A DNA stretch of 64,000 bases from Heliocidaris tuberculata. Its lineage: Eukaryota > Echinodermata > Echinoidea > Camarodonta > Echinometridae. Below, piece after piece: positions 48,301-58,539 of this stretch (position 1 is its first letter; every line of letters starts with the position of its first letter). The DNA lies in NCBI GenBank assembly GCA_025618425.1, contig CM046845.1, forward strand, positions 32,552,277 to 32,616,276, written 5' to 3'. The notes below the pieces were generated by a model, which saw only the letters and a list, made by a program, of their open reading frames with translations, searched no databases and had not been told where the DNA came from. The translations under genes were made by a program, and so were the position numbers.

Positions 48301-51300
48301 CTTCTCTTTTAATAACACCATGTTTTTCCTCTCTAGAAAATATAAAAACAAAGTGAAACAGCAAACAATTGTACCATATTTCAAAGATAATTACTCAACT
48401 AGATTATGGCTGAGAGTCAGAAGGGCATTAAAGGAAAAGTTCACCCTGAAGTTTACTCGAGTTTAAAAAATGCAGAAAAAATAAAGAAAAATATTGGCGA
48501 AGGTTTGATAAAAATCGGTCAAATAATAAAAGAGTTATGCGTACTTAAAGTTTTGGATTTGTGACGTCACATGCGAGCAGCTGCCCATTGGTAATGTAAT
48601 AAATATTCCATATATTCGCATTTTTTTTTACGTTCCAAGATAAATTAATATTGTTTCTTTTCAGAATCCAGTATTGAATAACATTTCTGACAATACATCA
48701 AATGCACAGACGAAAATATTCTAAATTTTCTGAGAAAATTATATTTTATGGAATATTTATCATATTACATAATGGAGGAGCTGCTCGCATGTGACGTCAC
48801 AAAATAAAAACTTCAAAAGTCCATAACTCCATTATTCTTTAACGGATTTTGTCCAAACTTGCGCCAATATTTTTCTTTATTTTTTCTGCATTTTTTAAAC
48901 CCAAGTAATCTTCGGGGTGAACTTTCCCTTTAAAGGGCAATCCTACCTTTGTAATAATTTGATTTGGGTGAAAGCAGAAAAATCAGAGAAGCAGATTTGT
49001 GAATGTTTGAACAAACTCGGATCAACAATAAGAAGGTTGTGATTTTTTAAAATTTGTAATCACTATACATATGGGAATTTCAAATTGGCCGAATCGATAC
49101 GGTCAATGTGATGTAGCCACAGTGAACTTTTCCATTCGCTCCAACACACAAAATGACTAAACTATCAATTTTTCAAAATGTGCAACTTTGTAGGATCTTT
49201 TTTTTTTTGAAGGACCTATAACAATGTGCTATGTGCAATACTGCCCCGAGGGAAAAGGGGCCGAGGAGAAAACCAGAATTTAATGATATTTTGGTGTACA
49301 ACAAATAGGAGAGTTGACCATGGAAACATCACAATGGACTCACCAAATTGCCCATTTGAGATACAGTAATCTCACTTTTCAAATATTCATAACTTTCTTA
49401 TGCTTTGTCCGATTTCTTTCACACTTTCACAATCCTGTTTCTCTTATTTTTCTGCTTTCACACAAATCAGCTTTTTGTGAAGGTTGGATTGCCCTTTAAG
49501 TAATTACACTTCAGAGTAATGCCCTTCTAGCTCTCAGGGGAGAATATTTAAGTTCTTACCAACAGAAGGACTGTATCCATTGCTCTTGCCAGATTTAAGT
49601 GATACATTGACAGCATCCACAACATCTTCACTGGGATCAAGGTTACCAAACTTGGTTGGATCACCTGTAATGATAATAGCATTCAAACCATCTTAATATG
49701 CTACATTGGTCTGGTTGGACCAGGGAGGTGGTCAGACAAGTACAGTAATTTCTTTTTAAAGGAGAATGAAACCCTGGGGAAAAATCAGTTTTAATGAAAA
49801 GAGAGGATAGAGAGAAGCAATTTTTTAAAAGTTCCATCAAAATCGGGTACGAAATAAGAAAGTTATGAAAGTTTGAAAAGTTTCAATTTACTTTCTATGG
49901 CGATCCTCAATTTGGCAATGTTTCTTCAAAGTGACAGGTTTAGTAGTACAACTCTCCATATGTTTTGTACGTAAAATTTCATATTTTCCCCATTATCTCT
50001 CAAGATGCAGCTTGTCTCCTTCTTAGCTCAAGATATATCATGGGAAAATGTATTTGACACAACGTATGTTGAGTTCACAAAAAGACAAGTAGCGTCTTTA
50101 CAGATAATGGAGAAAATATGGAATTTTGTGTACAAAACATATGGAGAGTTGTACTACTAAACCTGCCATTATGAAGCAACATTGCCAATTTGAGGATTGC
50201 TATAGAAAGGAAATTGAAACTTTTCAAACTTTCATAACTTTTTCATTTCATAACTGATTTTGATGGAATTTTAAAAAATTGCTTCCCTCTATCCTCTCTT
50301 TTCATTAAAATGGATATTTCCCCAGGGTTTCATTCTCCTTTAAATGAACAGTTTTTTTTTCAGATTCAACATGCCTGGGCCAAGAAGATTTAACTAGATA
50401 TACCAACACAGGAACATGTATGCCAAAGCAAAGCATTAGCGTTGGGCCTACATGTACCTAGGATATATAACTGAGAGATAAGTGGACAGGCCTCTCACCG
50501 CAGTGCCTGTGGGGAAATAGAGAATGAAGATAGAGCAAAAAAGAAAAGCAAGGAGAGAGAGGAGAGAGAAAAGGAGAAAGAGAGAGAGAGAGGGATAGGA
50601 AAAACATACACTGATCCCATGAAAAAAGTGAAAATTTTAATGTACATGCAATGTACATGAAGAATCAAATTTGAGTATAAGGAAGAAGTGTTAGACAAAG
50701 CAGACACAACAGATGAAGTACTGAGCAAATGTTCACAACAAATAACCAAATAGAAAGAAGTACTATCAAAGTGCAAACACAGAGTTTTTCAATGCATTGC
50801 CCTATAACTGAGAGCAGGAAAGTTTATACTCCACACATATTGCAGGGGCCGTGGAGCGTTTTTGAAAGTGGGGGGGGGGGGGGGGGGGGGGGGCTGATTT
50901 GATTTCACTCATTAATGACAATTTTCGAACCCTTTTTCCGAGGTTTTATGACGTGTGTCTATTCCAAAAAAGTGGGGGGGGGGGGGCTGCAGCCCCCTAC
51001 CCTTCCGCGGTCCATGTATTGATTTCAATCAAGTCAACACCACCTGTTATCACTTCTTTGTTTACCTCTCTTGAGAGTGTTATGATCCCATTATCAATCT
51101 GTTTTTGCTCAATGAATCACTTTTCCTGTTTTTGGTATTTAAATACTCTTCCTGTCAAGCATTATTACAGTCATACACAGGATTTACCAGGCCCCAAATG
51201 CCATGCCAAGTTGTCTCGAACATTCAAAGTCATAAATGCCATCTGCTCGAGTTAATTCATGAGATACTGAACTCCCATCAATAACTTTCACAAACATGCA

Positions 51301-52449
51301 ACAATAGAATGCAATAATATGAGCTGAGCAATGGAATAAAGCATGCACATGGAAAAGAGCATCACATTTTTTATTACCATCTAGAATTATCTTAGTGTTT
51401 TCTAATTTAGCTTATAGATTACTATAAAATATGTGCAACAAGATTTCAAAATATATAAATTATGATGGATTACAATCCTCACTCAGAATTTAGAAAAATA
51501 TCTTAACAACTACTACATGCACAGTATTCAAAAGTAGGGCATGGCTGAGGAAGGAAAAACAAAATATCTTCATAAATTCTTGTAATAGCCTGGGGGTTCG
51601 ATTATTCTGGACTGAAAGTACCAGCATAAATGTCTCCACTTCAAACTTCAAAGAAGGTGGAAGTCTAATCATATTACTGGTACATGTAGTAATAATGAAA
51701 ATTTGGATGATCAACCCCATGGTATCATGTAACATCTTCATACAAGCATATCAGTAGATATTGTCTCCTCATTTATATGATTTACATGTATAACTGAAAG
51801 GGTTTATAACTTTCTCAATTCCGTTTTGAGTTTGCTCAGTCCTCAATATCTAAGAATACTACATGTATGCACCATAGCCTGGTGAAAATCAATAGTTATG
51901 TTATATACTGTAGTTCATAGGAGAAAAGGCAACAGTTTTCAGGTTTTTGGTACATGTACATTATAATTTGATTACAGGTTACCATTAAAGTGCCAAAGAT
52001 ATAATTTTGTACCAGCTCTATTATAAAACCCAAACTATTCACTAAGTTAATAATTCTAGAAATTATATATCAGGTGTGAACAGAAGGAGCAAACACCACT
52101 ATACAAATTGAGTAAGTTTTGCTGCAGCAGAATGTAGAATTTTAAAGGTAAATAAGGATCAGAACTTCTTAAGACAATGTACATGTGTATAATTATGAAA
52201 AATCATTATAGAAAATTGCATTGTTGCCAATATGAAGAAGAAAGTAGATTTTTCAGCCCTTGAGATAATAATTTCTCTTCATTTTAAATTCAGACATAAC
52301 TTACCAATGGAGAGGGCGATGATATCTTTATCTGGATTAGGGTCCAGCTTCATGCCATCCACGATACCACGAATAGGGTTGATAGTACGTAGTGATGCAT
52401 CGGATGCTCTCACCTCCCATCTCGGCTTCTTGTGGTATCCGTTCTCCAT
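39378..52449 (-). CDS. TAT: Tyrosine aminotransferase
   Basis: Eleven coding exons: 52449-52305, 49664-49560, 47378-47311, 46491-46333, 45191-45053, 44100-43965, 43171-43102, 42650-42522, 42004-41921, 40674-40576 and 39515-39378. All GT/AG borders and phases agree, giving 423 aa (human about 454). TAT is a PLP-dependent class I aminotransferase that converts tyrosine plus 2-oxoglutarate to 4-hydroxyphenylpyruvate, the first step of tyrosine breakdown. Family signatures run in order: [76 protein letters not shown], and TCGGLAKR with the PLP-binding Lys250, then PGWRLGW, KGAMYLM and [10 protein letters not shown] with the substrate-carboxylate Arg. Upstream of the chosen ATG (context GGAATGG) the same frame reaches a stop in the first exon. 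The introns are packed with foldback transposons. No frameshift was seen. Confidence 0.97.
39894..40429. mobile_element. TTAA foldback element A, copy 1
   Basis: TTAAAGGGAAATTCCACCCTG at the left and CAGGGTAGACTCTCCCTTTAA at the right. The two halves are inverted repeats of each other over most of about 535 bp, including GCAGAAAAATTAAAGAAACAG. It lies in a TAT intron. Confidence 0.88.
40745..40938. mobile_element. Tc1/pogo-like MITE, TA target
   Basis: Starts CAGTGAAACCTGTATATAAAG and ends GTGGTCGCTAAAACAAGTTT then GACTCTG, bounded by TA. The GGTGGTC segments near the right end are repeated. Located in a TAT intron. Confidence 0.7.
41056..41868. mobile_element. Inverted-repeat element H, split copy
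   Basis: Left part 41056-41181 and right part 41772-41868 together match the intact element at 44399-44622, with ends of the AGCCAGTTCG-CAATTA type. The gap is exactly element D at 41182-41771, so D inserted into H. Located in a TAT intron. Confidence 0.85.
41182..41771. mobile_element. TTAA foldback element D, copy 1
   Basis: TTAAAGAAGAATGAAACCC and the inverted GGGTTTCATTCTCCTTTAA enclose two long inverted halves of about 290 bp. A near-identical copy lies at 49756-50343 and a half copy at 56488-56718. It disrupts element H. Confidence 0.9.
43025..43090. mobile_element. Short foldback MITE, GGGCCC-type
   Basis: CCCGTCTTATAAAGAGTTG and its complement CAACTCTTTATAAGACAGGG form a 66-bp near-palindrome adjacent to a TAT exon donor. 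Related in style to 12944-13094. Confidence 0.75.
43500..43850. repeat. Poly-C tract region in TAT intron
   Basis: C runs at about 43538-43549 and 43796-43813, the latter followed by CCACCACCACC. Probably parts of the same G-tract repeat group seen elsewhere; ends not resolved. Confidence 0.6.
44399..44622. mobile_element. Inverted-repeat element H, intact copy
   Basis: TAAGCCAGTTCGTAATTA at the left and TAATTACGAACTGGCTTA at the right are exact inverted repeats; inner parts such as GGTCATTTGTACC also recur inverted. About 224 bp, in a TAT intron. Confidence 0.9.
45714..46264. mobile_element. TTAA foldback element A, copy 2
   Basis: Begins TTAAAGGGAAAGTCTACCCTG and ends GGGTGGACTTTTCCTTTTA. 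Colinear with copy 1 at 39894-40429, with the same two-armed layout. The right TTAA has decayed. In a TAT intron. Confidence 0.88.
46590..47240 (+). mobile_element. CR1/L2-type LINE 3' end, antisense in TAT
   Basis: The frame 46626-47102 encodes about 158 residues of the C-terminal part of a non-LTR retrotransposon ORF2: [52 protein letters not shown] and [10 protein letters not shown] all match that region. Coding similarity extends left to about 46590. The 3' end GCGCTATATAAATATGG followed by an ATT tail is typical of L2-like elements. 5'-truncated; the remaining frame is uninterrupted, so it is young. It lies in the TAT intron between coding exons 3 and 4, opposite to TAT transcription. 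Confidence 0.9.
48428..48933. mobile_element. TTAA foldback element B
   Basis: TTAAAGGAAAAGTTCACCCTG at the left and GGGTGAACTTTCCCTTTAA at the right. The halves pair, including TGTGACGTCACATGCGAGC and its complement. TGACGTCA palindromes (CRE-type) occur in each arm. Confidence 0.88.
48930..49499. mobile_element. TTAA foldback element C
   Basis: Starts TTAAAGGGCAATCCTACC and ends GGTTGGATTGCCCTTTAA. It abuts element B and shares one TTAA with it. Contains GCAGAAAAATCAGAGAAGCAG, close to the internal motif of element A. Confidence 0.88.
49756..50343. mobile_element. TTAA foldback element D, copy 2
   Basis: TTAAAGGAGAATGAAACCC to GGGTTTCATTCTCCTTTAA, 588 bp, strongly similar along its length to 41182-41771. 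In the first coding TAT intron. Confidence 0.92.
50520..50600. repeat. GA-rich microsatellite
   Basis: Purine-rich plus strand with many GAGA units; frames across it are low complexity. Confidence 0.7.
50843..51012. mobile_element. G-tract MITE, copy 2
   Basis: CAGGGGCCGTGGAGCG to CCGCGGTCC with G-tracts of about 22 and 12. Colinear with 32188-32352. Confidence 0.8.
51015..52290. other. TAT intron 1 remainder, nothing recognised
   Basis: AT-rich intron sequence with no clear exon or transposon end. Confidence 0.5.
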
Positions 52450-52960
52450 TCCTCCTGGTAGATGATGATGATGTTCAAACTGAGAAGGGTGATGCTCTGG
52501 GGGAGTACATTCATAAAATGATTAATGCAAGTTGAGACATGGTGACAAAAGTAGAAATAACTCTTCTGCATTTCATGCACTAAGGTATTAAAAATGGGTT
52601 GATAAATTACTAGCAAATCGATTGATGAAAACCAGAAGGGTGTTAACTCATTTACTTTAATAGTTAACGCCCTTCTAGCTCTCATTAGATGAAATCATAC
52701 ATAACCAAAGTTTGAGGAACAGAAAAGAAAAAGAGGGGAACAACATATGAAGATAGAGAAATTACGAAGGATCAAAAAGAAAGATAAAACCTATAAACAG
52801 AGAAATAGACATATACAGAAATAGACATACAAATGAGAAAGAAAAAGACAGCGCAAAAGAGGAATGGGACCTGACCTTGATTAAGCATCCTTACCTGTTC
52901 AATGCTATAGTGAAGACTGCCAAGCTGGTATGAATGAGTTACGTGATAAGGTTGATTGCA
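52450..52960 (-). promoter_or_regulatory. TAT 5' UTR and first non-coding exon
   Basis: Exon 2 extends to an acceptor at 52497-52498. A good donor, CAG|GTAAGG, at 52889-52895 marks the end of an upstream exon (52895 to perhaps 52960). Joined, the TAT frame meets TGA just upstream, so this exon is untranslated. The transcription start was not identified. Confidence 0.5.
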
Positions 52961-53029
52961 AATGACCCCTGATATATGATTTTGTTTCCACTAGAGTACT
53001 TTGGATGTCAACTTGACCAATGGAATTAT

Positions 53030-54300
53030 CTGTTGGCAAAAATCATAGAAGATTAATTTACATCATGACTTGTCCAAAGTCTGATCATTGAAGATAAAGT
53101 CAAGTACTGGTCCTTGTGTAAGAAACTGTCTATAAGTTATAATTATTCAGCACAATTGTGACAAAAGAGTGGATTCTTCCACTACAAAGTTATCCCATGT
53201 TACTAAATGCGCTTACACAATCATAAAAATTTCTAGAAGACAAAGGAAAAATTCATTTTCATCATTTACATTGTTACTTGACCAAAGTCTGATTCAAAGA
53301 TAGAACAGAATATGGGTCACACGGATTATGAAAAAAAACCCTCTCAAAGTAATTTGGAGAGGTTGAAAACTGTTACAAAAGCATTGATTCTTCTATAACA
53401 AATTTAAAGGGTACCAATCACCAAAAAATATTTTATTCTGTATGTTAGAGAACTTAGAGGTTCCATGTCATTCTACTATATTCCAAATATGGGCTTTGAA
53501 TATCACTTCTATAAAGAGATATTACAAGTTTGATTATATTCTCTATAAGCATAAAAGCGACTTGTGAGTAGACTACTCTACGCACCCATACGCGCTCGCC
53601 AAGATAAGGGCTCGTGCGGAACCCAACTCAGAGGTTTGGTTCCGCGCGAGCACCTTCATGTTATCCTTTACTTCCTTCATACTCCTTAAGTGTTGACCTA
53701 TAGAATTTCAGATAGAGTTCTTTGAGGTTAATTTTATACTTCCTAGCAGTATACAAATTCTTTTTTCAGGTGGTTGGTACACTTTAAGTCATTTTTTGTT
53801 ACTAAATGCACTTCTACAATCACAAAAATTTTTAGATGATAAAACAATAATCGTCAAAGAAGATTAATTACATCATTACTTGACCAAAGTCTGATTCAAA
53901 GACAGAGTATGGGTCACGCGGATAATGAAAGAAACCCTCCCAAAGTTTAATATCTGGATAGGTTGATTATGTAGTAGTTAACTTGTTACAAAAGTGTGGA
54001 TTCTTCTATAACCAAATGAAGTCATTCTTTGTTACTAAATGCACTTATAGAATCACAGGAATATCTAGATAACAAAAGAAAATTGACTAAAAAGCTTCAT
54101 TTACATCATTACTTGACCAAATTATAATTCAAAGATAAAGTCAAGTATAAGTCATGAAAATGAATCATGAAAGAAACTGTCTAGAAGTTATTTGGAGAGG
54201 TTGATTAAGTAGGACATACATTGTTACAAAAGTATGGATTCTTCTACAACGTAATTCCTTTTTTTCCTAAATGCACATAAATATAAATTTTGAGAAGGCA
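53030..54300. repeat. Tandem array of about four 205-235-bp units
   Basis: Units share ACTTGACCAAAGTCTGATTC, GTGGATTCTTC and TTACTAAATGCAC segments at about 53067, 53271, 53873 and 54108. The array lies roughly 0.1-1.4 kb upstream of the first TAT exon. A TTAA element (53404-53787) interrupts it between units two and three. Confidence 0.75.
53404..53787. mobile_element. TTAA element F, intact copy
   Basis: TTAAAGGGTACCAATCACC to GGTGGTTGGTACACTTTAA, 384 bp, with a GC-rich centre (CGCGCTCGCC). It matches, in reverse orientation, the two halves that flank the large element at 58540-63513. It was inserted into the tandem array upstream of TAT. Confidence 0.9.
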
Positions 54301-54440
54301 AAATATTATTCATGTTAAAAAGAAGAACCCTGGATGAATGGTAAACAATATCCATCCGTCATACCATAAAAAGCACCAGTTCATTATCTATGTTATGATA
54401 TTATTGCCTCACAGCTTACCATTATCCTAAAACTTCACAT

Positions 54441-54834
54441 TTCATGGTTTGGCTCAATAACTTTTGATTCAGAGCTCTAAAAAATATACCAGATGCATAA
54501 GTAGAAAGAGTAAAAATTTCTGCACACACTACAGGTGTATCTCCATTTTTGTAGCATGACCATATTGCATTTGATGCCAGAAATTTCAAAAACGAGAATA
54601 AGCTTTAAAATCCTTAAATTGGCAAAACAATAAGACATCAAAATCATTGTTTTGATCAAATTGGCCATTTTTTCAACTTTTTGACAAAATTCCTAACCAT
54701 GTACATTGTTTTCAAAGACATAAACACCTCATAAGAACCATGCAGCACTAAAAGAAAAATATTATAGTTGCTAATTTGAAGAACAAAATGTGATCAATTT
54801 AGCCCTTAAATACTTCCTGTCATGATAGGGTTAA
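54441..54834 (-). mobile_element. TTAA-type repeat E, copy 3
   Basis: Reverse-orientation copy of the repeat at 19111 and 20572, ending in CATGATAGGGTTAA. The left end is slightly truncated. Confidence 0.83.
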
Positions 54835-55047
54835 CCTTTCACAAATCTGTTTCTCTGATTTTATCTATTTCACACGTAATATGTTACAGAGGTTGTATTA
54901 CCCTTGTGTTGCTATTATACAATTTACCAGTGCAATTTTCCTAGTTTTCTTCATGATTTCTTGTTTTAGTTGGCATTGCAACTAGGCTATTAAAATCATG
55001 GTCAGGAATATTTCAACTCTATTCGCAAACATGATCCATACGTACAT

Positions 55048-55389
55048 GTAGGTAAAGTTTTTCAGGGTTACACCATCTATTCTTTAAAAGGAATAAGAGC
55101 CCTGAAAAGGACTGATGAGCTCTGGTAAGAGCTCTTTGATGAAAAATTGTGAGCATTTCCAGTGAGCACCAATCAGAAATGGTGGTCTGCACATCGGGTC
55201 CCTTCATAGCCTCATAGGCTATACAGATTCTGATGAAAAATGTTCCAGTCATTCTCCTGAAGACGATCAGAGCATACTGATCGAAATGTTGAGAACCAAA
55301 GAGCTCTTAGCGGAGCTCACCAGCCCTTTTCAGGGCTCTTTAATACTGATTATTCCTTCCATGGTGTAACCCTGAAAAACTTTACCTAC
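55048..55389. mobile_element. Inverted-repeat element G with hammerhead-like core
   Basis: GTAGGTAAAGTTTTTCAGGG then TTACACCAT at the left are exactly complemented at the right end. Inside, CTGAAGA (55257-55263), a 6-bp hairpin GATCAG...CTGATC and GAAA (55283-55286) mirror the core seen at 5418-5440. Inverted GAGCTCTTA segments also occur. No ORF. Confidence 0.82.
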
Positions 55390-56112
55390 AATGAAGTTTC
55401 TCTACCATGAAAAGTACAATTGCTACTTAATTCATTCATGATCCCTGTGATTGATTGCAAAATGAACTCCCTGTAAAACATCTGGCATAAAATGTTTTTG
55501 TTTGTTTGTTTGAGAGGACAAAGCAAATTGTCATGTGAGATACAAACATGATTCAAACAAAGTCCATGAATCTTGCATACAAAGATATCTATCTACCAGG
55601 TAATCATATCTTTTGACAAATTGCTTCTTCAGCATCTTCCCAAAACAACAAAAAGAAAAAAAAAAGAAGACAGTACTAGCTTCATTTGTTCAGAATGACA
55701 TGGATGCTCATCCAGCCTACTTTTATCTGGAGTATAAAAAGCTTTCTGTTCCAGAATTTTCTGGAAAGTAAAAAATTCTGAATTACATACCAGAATATCT
55801 GCTGATGTTGCATTTTCCACTATAAATGCAAAATACACAAGTTTACTTTCAATGAAAAGTGTAAAAAAAGATCCAGGGTTCATGTTTTACAATCACTGAA
55901 AGCAGCTCATCTTTTCAACTAATTCAAGTGATTGTAATCTACCGGGGCAACAACGAAATAATAGTGCAACAGGCCAACTTGCCAAGTTCAGATCATGGAC
56001 ACCTCGACTTGGATAATAGCAACATGTATGGCATGAAGACAAGTTCCATGTACATATTTTTAGAAACACAGTCCTCAACTTTTACAAGCATATGGCAAAG
56101 GGAAACAGGTGT

Positions 56113-56114
<2 letters not shown>

Positions 56115-56147
<33 letters not shown>

Positions 56148-56266
56148 AAAAGAGAGGGAGAGAGAGAGAGGGGAGAGAGAGGGAGAGGAGAGAGAGGGAG
56201 AGGGGAGAGAGAAAGAGAGGGAGAGGGGAGAGAGAGAGAGAGGGAGAGGGGAGAGAGAAAGAGAGG

Positions 56267-56302
<36 letters not shown>

Positions 56303-56312
56303 GAGAGAGAGA
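56115..56312. repeat. (GA)n / GGGAGA microsatellite
   Basis: About 200 bp of GAGA with GGGAGAG interruptions. Arg/Glu or Ser/Leu frames over it are artefacts. Confidence 0.97.
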
Positions 56313-56487
56313 GAATAGAGATCACCTAGGGTAAATGTACAAGTAGGTGCCAATTACAGATAATCTTGAGTTTTGGTAATAATAAAAAATAATTTTATGC
56401 AGAATCTGACATAATTATCACCAGCTAATAGAAATCATACATGGCTCTGAAAGAAAATGTGCAATCGCTGAGTTATTAGCAAACTAA

Positions 56488-56718
56488 TTAAAGGAGAATA
56501 AAACCCTGGGGAAAAATCAATTTTAATGAAAAGAGAGGATACAGAGAAGCAATTTAAAAAAAAGTTACATCAAAATCGGTTGAGAAATGAGACAGTTATG
56601 AAAGTTTGAAAAGTCTTAATTTACTTTCTATGGCGATCCTCAAATTGGCAATGTTGCTTCAAAGTGACAGGTTAAGTAGGACAACTCTCCATATGTTTTG
56701 TACACAAAATTTCATATT
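56488..56718. mobile_element. TTAA foldback element D, half copy
   Basis: Starts TTAAAGGAGAATAAAACCC and follows the left arm of element D up to AAATTTCATATTT, then unrelated sequence begins. Only one arm is present. Confidence 0.85.
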
Positions 56719-56816
56719 TGATGACTTCGTCGGCAAGGGCATAATAAGCTCTGTGCAGCTCAACTGATTTGACTTGGCTAGGGTTACAAATACTCTGCCA
56801 AACCCACTACAAAGAC

Positions 56817-56939
56817 AGAGAGAGAAAGAGAGAGACAGATAATGAGAAAGAAAGAGGAAGAGAGAGGGAGAAGAGAGAATGAGAAAAAGAGAGAGAAAGA
56901 GAGAGACATGGAAACATTGGAAAGAAAATCAGACACTTC

Positions 56940-56972
<33 letters not shown>

Positions 56973-56984
56973 AAGAGAGCAGAC
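56817..56984. repeat. GA-rich microsatellite
   Basis: Purine repeat with GAGAGA runs ending immediately before the hAT-type MITE. Confidence 0.9.
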
Positions 56985-56986
56985 AC

Positions 56987-57144
56987 CAGTGGTGGATCTA
57001 CATAGGGGGAAAACCAGCCCGTGCCCCCTCTTTTGAAACCCAACTGGCATACCTTAAGTACACAATGAAAAAAAATTGCCCCCTTAGTTGTGTACTTTCC
57101 GGCTCTGTGCCCCCTCTTTTACAAAATCCTGGATCCGCCCCTGG
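56987..57144. mobile_element. hAT-type MITE
   Basis: CAGTGGTGGATCTACATAG to GGATCCGCCCCTG, with flanks GCAGACAC and GCAGGTAC that agree at six of eight positions, a decayed 8-bp duplication. Contains two GTGCCCCCTCTTTT segments. Confidence 0.75.
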
Positions 57145-57149
57145 CAGGT

Positions 57150-58415
57150 ACACGATTATTCATGGTCTATTTGACATGAATACTGCCCCGATCGTACGAC
57201 ATGCTATTGATAGAGATATTGAATATCGTATGAGAATGGTGTTTACTAGCCTTGCCCTCATTGCAAAGATACAGTGTAGTGGACAGACTCCAAGAGAGGC
57301 TTCCAGCAGGGCTTGACAACTAGAGATTTTAAAGGCACTATATAACATTTTTTTAACTAAAACAGAAAGTCCTTGCAAATAATTGCAAAGGCTGTTACAT
57401 CAAGATAGCCAATAAAAAAAAGTCAAGAAAAAAATTACGCCTAAAAATGATAACTATATATACAGAAATTGGGCATTTTTCTCCAACTGCATTAATGATT
57501 ATCATGATTGAGAAAAACCTGTACAAAAGAGAAAATATAATTTTGACACAATAATGCTAATTCTACAATTTTCAAATCAACTTATTTAAAAAATAATGTT
57601 AAAAATGTATGCATGATTCAGCTACATATATATTTTTCCATTTTATACACACACACACAAATTAAATAGGACCTCATGTTTTCATCTATAAATTTCTTTA
57701 TAAAGTCTTTCACATTTCTCACCATTAAGTATAAGACAAGGGTTACAGCCTTACAGGTATGTAGTGAACACCAAGCAAATTAAAATCTCCATGATCTGCA
57801 CTCAGCACCCCCCCCCCCCAAAAAGAAGCAATTCAATATTGACTTATTTGATTTCAGTATTACAGAAAGTGAAATCTGAGCACACAGTGACAGTCAGTAC
57901 ACCAAGTCACCAAGTGAGCTAACAGTAATAGTTTCTCAAATTAGCACTGGACCACCGGTCTGACTCGATTGATGAAAATTCAATGAACAAGTCAATTAAT
58001 TAGAGGAAGGGTGTGTGAGAGAGGGTGTGTGAGAGAGGGGGTTTGTCTCAACTTCTTTTCAATTTCATGTTCCCTTTTAATACCCCTCTCCCCTTCTCTC
58101 TTGGCCTTTTCTCTATTTTTCCTACCTTTCATGCCCTCCCCTCTTAAATGGATGGGTATTAAATGTATATATCCCATTAGGATAAAGCCCACCGTACACT
58201 ATACGATCTTCTGAACAATGATATGAATAATAAAAATAAGGTTTTGGTGCACTGTCAGCCTTATACCCGGAATACATGTAAGAGCCAAATTGGTTTCAAA
58301 TCGTAGACAATCATAGCACTGCTCTGACGTCAATAGTATTAAGTACATGATTAAGTACATGATAATAATTTTTTAAATTATGACATTTGCCTTTCAAAAC
58401 AAAGTGCGTAGCTTG
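57150..58415. other. Intergenic DNA, nothing recognised
   Basis: AT-rich, with a C run at about 57810 and short GTGTGTGAGAGAGG repeats near 58010. No credible exon. Confidence 0.5.
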
Positions 58416-58539
58416 TTAAAATGTACCAACCACATGAAAAAAAAATTTGTATACTGCTAGGAGTAGGAAGTATAAAATTAACCTCAAAAGAACTTTATCT
58501 GAAATTCTATAGGTCAACAGTTTAGGAGTATGAAGGAAA
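58416..58539. mobile_element. TTAA element F, left half of interrupted copy
   Basis: Begins TTAAAATGTACCAACCACATG and follows element F to ATGAAGGAAA, where the large element starts. The rest of F resumes at 63514. Confidence 0.9.

Noticed and set aside
55993..56353. Arg/Glu- and Ser/Leu-rich frames
   Set aside because: They arise from the GA microsatellite; the same holds for 56784-57050 and 62709-63035.
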